The notes below the pieces were generated by a model that had not been told where the DNA came from, made no database searches, and saw nothing but the letters and a program-made list of their open reading frames with translations. A stretch of 64,000 nt of DNA, from positions 1 through 64,000 of the forward strand of contig NZ_VIWP01000008.1 in NCBI RefSeq assembly GCF_007829835.1, in the 5' to 3' direction. The translations under genes were made by a program, and so were the position numbers. Of the stretch, positions 8,073-15,546 are shown piece after piece (within the stretch, counting starts at the first letter, position 1; every line of letters starts with the position of its first letter). This DNA comes from Neorhizobium alkalisoli (GTDB lineage: Bacteria; Pseudomonadota; Alphaproteobacteria; Rhizobiales; Rhizobiaceae).

Positions 8073-9098
8073 TCAGTCTGCGACGAACTGCACTTTCATC
8101 GTTGCCGGATCGACGGACTTCTTGGTGATGAATGGCAGGATCTCGGCAATAGGCAAGCGGTGCGAAACGAGTTTCGACATCACGCCCTCACGATCGGCCT
8201 GAAGCAGCGCAAGTGCCTGTGGAATATTGTTGTTGAGCGAATGCGAGCCGGCGATCTTGATCTGGCGGCGGAAGATCTCGAAAGGCGCGATCGAGATTTT
8301 TGCATCCGGCGCGCAGACGCCGAAGATCATCACAGTACCGCCATCGGCCGTGTAGCTCACCATGTCCTGAACGACGGCCGGAATACCGGTCGCGTCCGCG
8401 ACGAGGTCGAAATGTTTGCGCTTCGCAGCGAGTTCCGAGGAGCCTGACACGGTCGGGATCAGACCGAGGCGTTCGGCGAAGTCGAGGCGGGATTGGACGA
8501 CATCGGCGACATGCACCTGTGCTGCGCCTCTTGCCTTCAATGACAGGGCGAGAAGCAGGCCGATCGGTCCGGCGCCGAAGACGATTGCGCTTTCCGGCAC
8601 ATTGCCGACGCTGCCATCCGGCTTCGTCACGCCGGCATTGTTGAGGCCGTTCAGAACGCAGGCGAGCGGCTCGGCCAGTGCTGCCGTCTCGAAAGGCAAG
8701 GTGCCGATATCGTGGAGATGATCGACGCGTACGAGGCTGTAGGCGGCAAAACCGCCATCGACGCTGACGCCATAGGCGCCGAGATCCTCGCAGAGATTGA
8801 AGAGCCCCTTCTCGCAGGCGCGGCAATGGCCGCAAGCGAGATTGGGGTTGATCGCGACACGGGCGCCGGGCGCAAATTCCGTGACGTCACCGGCGACGGC
8901 CTCGACGATGCCGGCATATTCATGCCCGGGCACCAGCGGAAAGCGGCCGTCGCCATAATGGCCATGCAGGACTTCGATATCGGTCTGGCAAAGGCCGGAT
9001 GCCTTGACCTTGATCAGGGCGTGACCCGGCAGAAGCGTGGGCACGGGGATGTTGGCGACGCCGGCTTCGTCCTTGGCAGCGTATCGAATGGCCTGCAT
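8073..9098 (-). CDS. zinc-dependent alcohol dehydrogenase (polyol dehydrogenase; possible D-altritol 5-dehydrogenase)
   Basis: A 341-residue medium-chain dehydrogenase. The catalytic zinc site is shown by GLCQTDIEVLHG and PGHEYAG, the structural zinc by the four-Cys block CGHCRACEKGLFNLC, and the NAD(P) fold by VFGAGPIGLLLA. A strong GAGGAGGAGA precedes ATG 9098. In Agrobacterium tumefaciens a PF00107 enzyme in a locus of the same make-up (binding protein, PF00294 kinase, PF08013 epimerase) oxidises D-altritol to D-tagatose. The same assignment here is by context. Other polyols (sorbitol, galactitol) are possible. Confidence 0.85.
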   Translation of the reverse strand: MQAIRYAAKDEAGVANIPVPTLLPGHALIKVKASGLCQTDIEVLHGHYGDGRFPLVPGHEYAGIVEAVAGDVTEFAPGARVAINPNLACGHCRACEKGLFNLCEDLGAYGVSVDGGFAAYSLVRVDHLHDIGTLPFETAALAEPLACVLNGLNNAGVTKPDGSVGNVPESAIVFGAGPIGLLLALSLKARGAAQVHVADVVQSRLDFAERLGLIPTVSGSSELAAKRKHFDLVADATGIPAVVQDMVSYTADGGTVMIFGVCAPDAKISIAPFEIFRRQIKIAGSHSLNNNIPQALALLQADREGVMSKLVSHRLPIAEILPFITKKSVDPATMKVQFVAD

Positions 9099-9123
9099 GG
9101 TATTCTCCTCCTCTAAATTCCGA

Positions 9124-9894
9124 TCAGCTCATCCAGTTTCCGCCGTCGACGTTATACGTCTGGGCGAGGATATAATCGCTGTCGGCGGACGCGAGGAAGA
9201 CGGCGAGGCCCTTGATGTCGTCCGGCGTCGCGAAACGGCCGATCGGCACTTCCTTGGCGACGGCCTTCTTCTTTTCGCCTGGCTTCAGGCCTTCATATTC
9301 GGCAAATTTCTGGTCAACGAAATCCCAATGCTCGCCATCGACCACGCCGGGGGCGATCGCGTTGACATTGATGCCGTGCTTGACGAGCGCCAGAGCCGCC
9401 GACTGGGTGGCGGAGATGATCGCAGCCTTGGAGGCGCAATAAAGCGTCACGAGCGCTTCGCCACGGCGGCCGGCCTGGCTTGCCATGTTGATGATCTTGC
9501 CGCCGCGCTTGCGCTCGATCATGACATTGGCAACCGCCTTCATCATGAAGAGCGGGCCCTTCAGGTTGATGTCGAAGACGCGGTCATAGCTGTCTTCGGT
9601 AATGCTCTGGATCGGCGCCATGTCGAAGATGGCGGCGTTGTTGATGAGGATGTCGATGCCGCCGAACTCCTGGTCGACAGCCTTGACCACGGCGTCGATC
9701 GACGAAAGATCCGTCACATCGAGCTTCAGCGCCTTGGCGGCCGGGCCGATGGCTTCTGCAGCCTTGGTAGCGCGGGTGATATCGATATCGGCGATGATGA
9801 CTTTTGCGCCTTCAGCAACGAACGCCTCGGCAAAGCCCAGGCCAATTCCGCGCGCGCCACCGGTAATCAGGGCGACCTTGTCTTTCAGTCTCAT
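9124..9894 (-). CDS. SDR family polyol dehydrogenase (SmoS/galactitol dehydrogenase-like)
   Basis: A 256-residue classical short-chain dehydrogenase: TGGARGIG nucleotide loop at 11-18, NNAA at 85-88, and the catalytic set Ser139, Tyr152, Lys156 (YCASK). The C-terminal VDGGNWMS is typical. The sequence start MRLKDKVALITGG closely resembles sorbitol/galactitol dehydrogenases of alphaproteobacteria. ATG 9894 is favoured by GGAG six bases upstream. It lies between the SmoE-like binding protein and the alcohol dehydrogenase. A role in oxidising galactitol or a related hexitol to a ketose is likely. Confidence 0.87.
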   Translation of the reverse strand: MRLKDKVALITGGARGIGLGFAEAFVAEGAKVIIADIDITRATKAAEAIGPAAKALKLDVTDLSSIDAVVKAVDQEFGGIDILINNAAIFDMAPIQSITEDSYDRVFDINLKGPLFMMKAVANVMIERKRGGKIINMASQAGRRGEALVTLYCASKAAIISATQSAALALVKHGINVNAIAPGVVDGEHWDFVDQKFAEYEGLKPGEKKKAVAKEVPIGRFATPDDIKGLAVFLASADSDYILAQTYNVDGGNWMS

Positions 9895-10064
9895 CACAAT
9901 CTCCAAACGGTGATTTTCATAGGAATTTCGAGTTCTTGGAAGCGTCGCCGCGGCATATGTGCCGGGCTTCTCCCGGCGCGATATTTGCGCTCAGCGGATC
10001 GTCTGCGCAAGTCGCTGTCTCGGGCAATTCGCCTCAACAAGTCATTGTGTTGTTTGAGAGGAGC

Positions 10065-10089
10065 AGCCCGGCAATCAGGTCGCCGGGCT
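10065..10089 (-). terminator. stem-loop between smoE-like and smoS-like genes
   Basis: Perfect 8-bp arms AGCCCGGC (10065-10072) and GCCGGGCT (10082-10089) with a 9-nt loop. It lies 50 bp past the end of the binding-protein gene in the 244-bp gap before the SDR. No T-run follows, so partial termination or 3'-end protection of the abundant binding-protein mRNA is more likely than full termination. Confidence 0.45.
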
Positions 10090-10138
10090 ACCCTCCGGGA
10101 GGAGACTGCGGCAACGGAGGCTGCCGCAGGTCTTGGAT

Positions 10139-11455
10139 TTACTTCTTCGGATAACCGGCGCGGCGCATGTCGCGTTCGACCTGCGACTGCGCGGCGTCGA
10201 GTGCCTGATCCACCGACTGCTGGCCGACGAGTGCTGCCGCGATCTGCTGACCGACGACCGTGCCGATCGACTGGAACTCCGGAATGGCGACGAACTGGAC
10301 GCCGGTATAGGGAACCGGATCCTTGGTCGGCTTGGACGGGTCGGCCGACATGATCGCCTCCAGAACCGTCGCGGCAAACGGTGCCGCCTTCTGGTATTCA
10401 GGCAGGGCGTAAGTGGACTTGCGGGTACCCGGAGGAACTGCGACCCAGCCCTTCGTCTCGCCGACGAGTTTTACGTATTCCTTCGAGGTTGCCCATTTCA
10501 GGAACGACTTTGCGGCTTCCATCTTCTTGGACGTCTTCGGGATGGCAAGGTTCCAGGACCACGACCAGCTCGAGCCGGCGGGGGTTACGGCAACCGGTGC
10601 GCGGGCAAAGGCGGTCTTGTCGGCAACCTGACTTTCCTTCGGATCATAGACGCGGCCGGCGGCGGAGGTGGCGTCGATCCACATGGCGCAATGGCCGGTG
10701 GCAAACAGCGCCTGGTTTTCGTTAAAACCGTTCGAGGATGCGCCGGGCGGGCCGAACTTCGACATCAGGTCGACATATTCGGTAATCGCCTTCTTCCACG
10801 GCTCGCTGTTGACCTGCGGCTTCCAGTCCATGTCGAACCAGCGGCCGCCATAGGTGTTGATCATCGTGCCCAGGAAGGCCATGTTCTCGCCCCAGCCCGG
10901 CTTGCCGCGAAGGCAAATGCCATATTGCTGCTTGGACTTGTCGGTGAGCTTTTCGGCGAATTCGCGGATCTGCGTATAGCTCGGCTGGTCGGGCATTTTG
11001 AGGCCGGCCGCGGCAAACAGATCCTTGCGATAGAGGGTGAACGAGCTTTCCGTATAGAAGGGCACCGCATACAGCTTGCCGTCGACCGAAAGGCCCTTCT
11101 TGATCGGGTCGAGAAGGTCGGAATAGTCGTAATCGGCGCCGAGATCGTCGACCGACGCCAGCCAGCCGGACTTGCCCCAGATCGGTGCTTCGTAACCGCC
11201 GATCGTCATGACGTCATATTGGCCGGCATTGGTGGCGATGTCGGTCGTGACGCGCTCGCGCAGGACGTTCTCTTCCAGAACCACCCAATTGATCTTGTTG
11301 CCGGTCTTCTGTTCCCACTGCTTGGACAGGGCCTGCATGATGATCATGTCGCCATTGTTGACGGTGGCGATGGAGAGCTCTTCTGCCTTTGCGGCAGCGC
11401 TCAGTGCCAGCGTGCCGGCAGCGGACAGTAGCAGGAATTTCGTGATGGCTTTCAT
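10139..11455 (-). CDS. ABC transporter substrate-binding protein for polyols (SmoE-like)
   Basis: A 438-residue family-1 binding protein with signal peptide (MKAITKFLLLSAAGTLALSA, cleavage near AKA-EE at about residue 23). Segments such as NNGDMIIMQALSKQWEQKTG and VMTIGGYEAPIWGKSGWL recall the sorbitol/mannitol binding protein SmoE. GAGGAGGAAC sits before ATG 11455; an earlier in-frame start at 11473 would remove that spacing. Neither permease nor ATPase follows in this operon, which is unusual for this family. The binding protein must dock on a transporter encoded elsewhere. Confidence 0.88.
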   Translation of the reverse strand: MKAITKFLLLSAAGTLALSAAAKAEELSIATVNNGDMIIMQALSKQWEQKTGNKINWVVLEENVLRERVTTDIATNAGQYDVMTIGGYEAPIWGKSGWLASVDDLGADYDYSDLLDPIKKGLSVDGKLYAVPFYTESSFTLYRKDLFAAAGLKMPDQPSYTQIREFAEKLTDKSKQQYGICLRGKPGWGENMAFLGTMINTYGGRWFDMDWKPQVNSEPWKKAITEYVDLMSKFGPPGASSNGFNENQALFATGHCAMWIDATSAAGRVYDPKESQVADKTAFARAPVAVTPAGSSWSWSWNLAIPKTSKKMEAAKSFLKWATSKEYVKLVGETKGWVAVPPGTRKSTYALPEYQKAAPFAATVLEAIMSADPSKPTKDPVPYTGVQFVAIPEFQSIGTVVGQQIAAALVGQQSVDQALDAAQSQVERDMRRAGYPKK

Positions 11456-11496
11456 GGTTCCGTTCCTCCTCAACGGTTTGTAGTGAAAGATTGCAT

Positions 11497-11535
11497 GTGT
11501 AAAATTTAATCTCGCTATTTCTTGTGGGCTGTCAA
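11497..11535 (-). promoter_or_regulatory. minus-strand promoter and LacI half-operator for the smoE-smoS-ADH-lacI operon
   Basis: On the minus strand TTGACA (11535-11530) is followed after 17 bp by AGATTA (11512-11507). The -10 region overlaps GTGTAAAATTT (plus 11497-11507), the same 11-bp word, with one change, that forms half of the palindrome at 11672-11697. This fits repression by the LacI protein encoded at the operon's end. Confidence 0.5.
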
Positions 11536-11671
11536 GCGGCCTATTCGCTCAATTTCTCGTCTCAATGGCGCGAATTCTGCATATTGGCCGGAATTATTGC
11601 GTGTATATCAGGCATTTAGCTGAAGTTTGAAAATTACGGAGATGAAAATTTGCGCATCAAAAAGTTTTCGC

Positions 11672-11711
11672 GTGTAAATTTTGTTGACAAATTTTACGCT
11701 CGGTCTAGCGT
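11672..11711 (+). promoter_or_regulatory. promoter with overlapping LacI-type palindrome ahead of the kinase gene
   Basis: TTGACA (11684-11689) is a consensus -35 box; the best -10 is the weak TAGCGT at 11706-11711. The -35 lies within an imperfect palindrome, GTAAATTTTGTT (11674-11685) against GACAAATTTTAC (11686-11697), 10 of 12 positions matching. Such an A/T-rich palindrome centred on the promoter is a good candidate operator for the LacI regulator of the locus. Confidence 0.55.
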
Positions 11712-11761
11712 TTGCGAAAAATCCCGGGCGACCGGATTGCGCGAATTTTGGAGGAGTGAAC

Positions 11762-12748
11762 TTGGCCATTCGCAGGGAAGGCGGTCTGGCGCCCGAGGAG
11801 CGCGGACCGACGATAACGATCGGTGAAATTCTCGTGGAGATCATGGCGACGACGGTGGGCGACGGGTTCCTCGAACCGCTGTCGCTGATCGGGCCCTATC
11901 CGAGCGGCGCGCCGGCCATCTTCATCGATCAGGTCGCGCGGATGGGCGGTTCGGCGGGCATGATCGCAAGCGTCGGCAATGATGATTTCGGCCGGCTGAA
12001 TATCGAGCGTCTTCGCAAGGACGGCGTCGATGTCTCGGCGATCTCGGTGCTGGACGACAAGCCGACCGGCTCGGCCTTCGTCCGTTACCGCGCTGATGGA
12101 GGCCGTGACTTCGTCTTTAATATCGCCCGCTCCGCTGCCGGTGACCTGCGCATCACGGACAGGGCGGAAGCGCTGATCGAAAGGGCAGGCCATATCCACA
12201 TCATGGGCTCCGCCTTTGCCATTCCCGGCATGGAAGCGATCGTCGGCACGGCGATTGCCAGCATCCGGTCAAGAGGCGGTTCGGTCTCCTTCGATCCGAA
12301 CGTTCGCAAGGAACTGCTCAGCGAGGAAAGCCGTGTCCTGATCGACCGGCTGCTGCACGAGACCGATCTGCTTCTCCCTTCGGGTGAGGAGCTGCTGATC
12401 GCCGCCGGCATCGATGACGAGGTTTCGGCCGTCAACGCGCTGATGGCCTTCGGCATCAGCGAGATCGTGCTGAAGAACGGCAAGGCCGGCTCCTCCTATT
12501 TTGCGCGCGGTGCTGCGCGTGTCGATTGCCCCGGTTTTATCGTCGAGGAAATCGATCCGACCGGCGCGGGAGACTGTTTCGGCGCCACCTATCTCACCTG
12601 CCGCCGGCTTGGCATCGAACCGGCCAGGGCGCTGCAATTCGCCAATGCGGCCGGCGCGCGCAATGTCACGCGGCGCGGCCCGATGGAAGGCGTTTCGACC
12701 TTCGCCGAGCTTGAAACCTTCATCGCCAATACGCCAACCGGAGCCTGA
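11762..12748 (+). CDS. PfkB-family sugar kinase (possible D-tagatose 6-kinase)
   Basis: A 328-residue ribokinase-type kinase (PF00294). The C-terminal signature DPTGAGDCFGA holds the catalytic base Asp271 and the anion hole GAG; an N-terminal GGSAGMIASVGNDDFG is the substrate-side motif. TTG 11762 is chosen as start because GGAGG (11750-11754) is spaced correctly for it, while the GTG at 11756 touches that site. In the Agrobacterium hexitol pathway a PF00294 kinase phosphorylates D-tagatose at O6. Here the direct neighbour is a GatZ-family gene two bases downstream, so the same reaction is proposed. Confidence 0.87.
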   Translation: MAIRREGGLAPEERGPTITIGEILVEIMATTVGDGFLEPLSLIGPYPSGAPAIFIDQVARMGGSAGMIASVGNDDFGRLNIERLRKDGVDVSAISVLDDKPTGSAFVRYRADGGRDFVFNIARSAAGDLRITDRAEALIERAGHIHIMGSAFAIPGMEAIVGTAIASIRSRGGSVSFDPNVRKELLSEESRVLIDRLLHETDLLLPSGEELLIAAGIDDEVSAVNALMAFGISEIVLKNGKAGSSYFARGAARVDCPGFIVEEIDPTGAGDCFGATYLTCRRLGIEPARALQFANAAGARNVTRRGPMEGVSTFAELETFIANTPTGA

Positions 12749-12750
12749 TC

Positions 12751-14028
12751 ATGACTTCCATCCTGCTCGATCTCGCCAAGGCCCGACGTGCCGGCAAGAC
12801 CTATGGCATCACCTCCGTCTGCTCGGCGCATCCGACGGTCCTGAGAGCGGCACTGCGCCGTGCGGCGGCAACCGGCCGGCCCGTCCTCATCGAGGCGACC
12901 TGCAATCAGGTCAACCAGTTCGGCGGTTATACGGGCATGACACCGGAAGACTTCGTATCCTTCGTCGGCGAGATTGCCGGCGAGGAAGGTGTTTCCAGGG
13001 ACAATATCATCTTCGGCGGCGACCATCTCGGGCCCAATCCGTGGAAGAAGGAGCCGGCCGACACTGCGCTCGCCAAGGCCGAAGCGATGGTCGAGGCCTA
13101 TGTCAGGGCGGGCTTCACCAAGATCCATCTCGATGCTTCGATGGGATGCGCGGGCGAACCTGTGGCCTTGGCCGACGATGTGGTCGCGCATCGCGCGGCA
13201 AGGCTTGCGCTTGCGGCGGAGCGTGTTTCGAAGGAAATCGCGGGAGCGCCGCTCGTCTATATTCTCGGGACCGAAGTGCCGGTGCCGGGTGGTGCGGACC
13301 ATGTTCTCGATCATGTCGAACCCACTGCGCCGGCCGCGGCCCGCTCGACCATCGAGGTTCATCGCAAGGTGTTTGCCGAAGCGGGGCTCGACGAGGCTTT
13401 TTCGCGGGTGATTGCCTTCGTCGTGCAGCCGGGCGTCGAGTTCGGCAGTGAGAACGTCGTCGCCTACGAGCCGGAGCTTTCGCAGTCATTGACGGCGCTT
13501 CTCGACGAAGAACCGCAATTCGTGTTCGAGGCGCATTCGACCGATTACCAATCCCTCGTGGCGCTTGCCTCGCTGGTCGAGGAAGGTTTTCCGATCCTGA
13601 AGGTCGGGCCGGGCCTGACTTTTGCGTATCGGGAAGCCATTTACGGCCTCGACATGATCGCTTCGGAAATGGTTGCCGGCTATGGAAACCGGCCGTTGAT
13701 GCAATGCCTCGAAAAGGTGATGCTCGCCGAGCCCGCCGACTGGCAGGGGCATTATCATGGTGACGAGGCGTCGCTACGCCTGCAGCGGCATTACAGCTAT
13801 AGCGACCGTATCCGCTATTATTGGGCAAGGCCGGATGTGACGGCGGCCGTGGCGCGGCTTTTCGAAGCCCTGCGGAACGTTTCCATCCCCGAAACCCTGT
13901 TGCACCAATATGTGCCGCTGGTCCTGCCCGCCGCAACACTGCCGCTCTCCGCCGAGGAGATCGTCATCGCAGCAGTCGACGTCGTCCTTGCGGATTACGA
14001 TGCGGCCGTAATGCCTTCAGGGGTCTGA
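12751..14028 (+). CDS. GatZ/KbaZ-family protein (PF08013), probable D-tagatose 6-phosphate 4-epimerase
   Basis: A 425-residue protein of the family first known as 'non-catalytic' tagatose-bisphosphate aldolase subunits. Family stretches seen include GITSVCSAHPTVLRAAL, LIEATCNQVNQFGGYTGM, FGGDHLGPNPW and KIHLDASMGCAG. Members in Agrobacterium epimerise D-tagatose 6-phosphate to D-fructose 6-phosphate without an aldolase partner. No GatY/KbaY gene is found here, which supports epimerase rather than aldolase-subunit function. It is co-transcribed with the PfkB kinase, and the product would enter glycolysis or the Entner-Doudoroff route. Confidence 0.88.
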   Translation: MTSILLDLAKARRAGKTYGITSVCSAHPTVLRAALRRAAATGRPVLIEATCNQVNQFGGYTGMTPEDFVSFVGEIAGEEGVSRDNIIFGGDHLGPNPWKKEPADTALAKAEAMVEAYVRAGFTKIHLDASMGCAGEPVALADDVVAHRAARLALAAERVSKEIAGAPLVYILGTEVPVPGGADHVLDHVEPTAPAAARSTIEVHRKVFAEAGLDEAFSRVIAFVVQPGVEFGSENVVAYEPELSQSLTALLDEEPQFVFEAHSTDYQSLVALASLVEEGFPILKVGPGLTFAYREAIYGLDMIASEMVAGYGNRPLMQCLEKVMLAEPADWQGHYHGDEASLRLQRHYSYSDRIRYYWARPDVTAAVARLFEALRNVSIPETLLHQYVPLVLPAATLPLSAEEIVIAAVDVVLADYDAAVMPSGV

Positions 14029-14048
14029 GACCGCATCGGCCTACCTTT

Positions 14049-14933
14049 TCAACCCATGCGTTCGGACGCGTATGATCCTGGCGACGGCGGGAAAACGACG
14101 GTGCGGTTGCCGTTGATGAAGGTGCGGTGATGGATATGGGCGTGGATGGCGCGGGCAAGAACCTGGCTCTCCACGTCACGGCCGAGCGAGACATAATCGT
14201 CTGCAGACTGGGCATGGGTGATGCGAACCGTGTCCTGCTCGATGATCGGACCTTCGTCGAGATCGGCGGTGACATAGTGCGCCGTCGCACCAATCAGCTT
14301 CACGCCGCGCGTATAGGCTTGCTTGTAGGGGTTCGCGCCCTTGAAGCTCGGCAGGAAGGAGTGGTGGATGTTGATGATCCTGCCCGACATTTTTTGGCAC
14401 AGCTGGTCGGACAGGACCTGCATGTAGCGGGCGAGCACGACAAGCTCGGTGCCGGTCGATTCGACCACATCCATCAGCTGGGCTTCGGCCTGCGGCTTGT
14501 TTTCCTTCGTCACCTTGATGTGGTGGAAGGGAATGTCGTTGTTGACCACCTGCTTCTGGTAATCGAAATGGTTCGAGACGACGCCGACGATATCGATCGG
14601 CAGGGCGCCGATCTTCCAGCGATACAGCAGGTCGTTGAGGCAATGGCCGAAGCGCGACACCATCAGGAGCACTTTCACGCGCTCTTCCGAATCGAAGATT
14701 TCCCATTCCATGCCGAACGTGTCGGCGACGGGCTTGAAGCCTTCGAGCAGAGCGGGCTTGGCAACGCCTTCTTCGGAGATGAAGGAGACGCGCATGAAGA
14801 ATTTTCCGGTATCGAGGTCGTCGAACTGCGAGCTAGCGATGATGTTGCAGCCCTTGTCGGCGAGAAAGCCGGAGATCGCAGCGACGATCCCGCGCGTCGA
14901 TTTGCAGGTGACGGTCAGTACATAAGATTTCAT
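14049..14933 (-). CDS. purU: formyltetrahydrofolate deformylase
   Basis: A 294-residue enzyme hydrolysing 10-formyl-THF to formate and THF. An ACT domain (about 1-80) precedes the formyltransferase domain. The catalytic set is visible: Asn188 and His190 in INIHHSFLPSFKGANP, and Asp226 in ADLDEGPI, spaced as in glycinamide ribonucleotide formyltransferases. It lies at the end of the sarcosine-oxidase-type cluster, a frequent rhizobial arrangement in which it drains one-carbon units made by demethylation. The gap to soxG is about 80 bp. Confidence 0.94.
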   Translation of the reverse strand: MKSYVLTVTCKSTRGIVAAISGFLADKGCNIIASSQFDDLDTGKFFMRVSFISEEGVAKPALLEGFKPVADTFGMEWEIFDSEERVKVLLMVSRFGHCLNDLLYRWKIGALPIDIVGVVSNHFDYQKQVVNNDIPFHHIKVTKENKPQAEAQLMDVVESTGTELVVLARYMQVLSDQLCQKMSGRIINIHHSFLPSFKGANPYKQAYTRGVKLIGATAHYVTADLDEGPIIEQDTVRITHAQSADDYVSLGRDVESQVLARAIHAHIHHRTFINGNRTVVFPPSPGSYASERMG

Positions 14934-15012
14934 CAGCAGTCCCCGAAATGGAGTGTCGGCACCGGCGGTGAGCCGGGGCGATTGAATATGGATGGGATTG
15001 ATGCCGCCCGGG

Positions 15013-15546
15013 TCAGGCGAATTCGGCGCTCATATGGGCGAGGTCATCCCAGAGACTTTCGGCAAATCCGCGCAGGACCATGATCTCGAAAGCATCGTCT
15101 GCGACACGCGTAAGATGGGCAGCGATATGGCCGATCACGCTCGTCGTGGAATGGCCGAGCGGGAATTGCGTAAGCGAAAGATCCACTGCCGTTCCCTTGG
15201 CCAGCATGCGCTCGACCATCGGTCCGCTCGCAAGCATTCTCACTCGACCCTGGCTTTGATCGACGCCGTATGCATCCGGTTTGAGCGCTTCGAACAGCGC
15301 CGTCATGTCGGCGTGGGATTTTGCGGCATTGCCGACGATGAACCACTGGCCGGGACCGGCCGCGCGAACGGCATGCGCAGAGCCGTCGGATAGTGAGCCG
15401 AGGCGTTTCGCAAGTGCTTCGTCACCCGGCTTGCCGAGAACATGGACGACATGCCCTTCCGGCAGGGGCGTGAGCGCAATGTTTTCGGAGACAATCGACG
15501 TGACCGAGCCGAGAGCGGGGCGCAGCGTGATGCGAAATTCAGACAT
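15013..15546 (-). CDS. soxG: sarcosine oxidase-type gamma subunit (SoxG / N-methylglutamate dehydrogenase subunit D)
   Basis: A 177-residue gamma subunit of the heterotetrameric amine oxidase. ATG 15546 (MSEFRITLRPALGSV) overlaps the end of the alpha-subunit gene by 8 bp (ATGTCTGA), a typical coupled arrangement. A longer open frame upstream lies inside the alpha gene and is discarded. The subunit has a fold related to the aminomethyltransferase domain. It completes a B-D-A-G gene order that serves either sarcosine oxidase or N-methylglutamate dehydrogenase (mgdABCD); the local glx and gmaS-like genes favour the latter. Confidence 0.88.
   Translation of the reverse strand: MSEFRITLRPALGSVTSIVSENIALTPLPEGHVVHVLGKPGDEALAKRLGSLSDGSAHAVRAAGPGQWFIVGNAAKSHADMTALFEALKPDAYGVDQSQGRVRMLASGPMVERMLAKGTAVDLSLTQFPLGHSTTSVIGHIAAHLTRVADDAFEIMVLRGFAESLWDDLAHMSAEFA

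Noticed and set aside
9037..10353. A 438-codon plus-strand frame across the SDR and binding-protein genes
   Set aside because: It runs antisense to an SDR with complete TGxxxGxG and YxxxK motifs and through a non-coding gap with a hairpin; composition is not protein-like.
12751..14028. Tagatose-bisphosphate aldolase subunit
   Set aside because: No GatY/KbaY partner is encoded nearby, and PF08013 proteins in equivalent loci have been shown to be epimerases.
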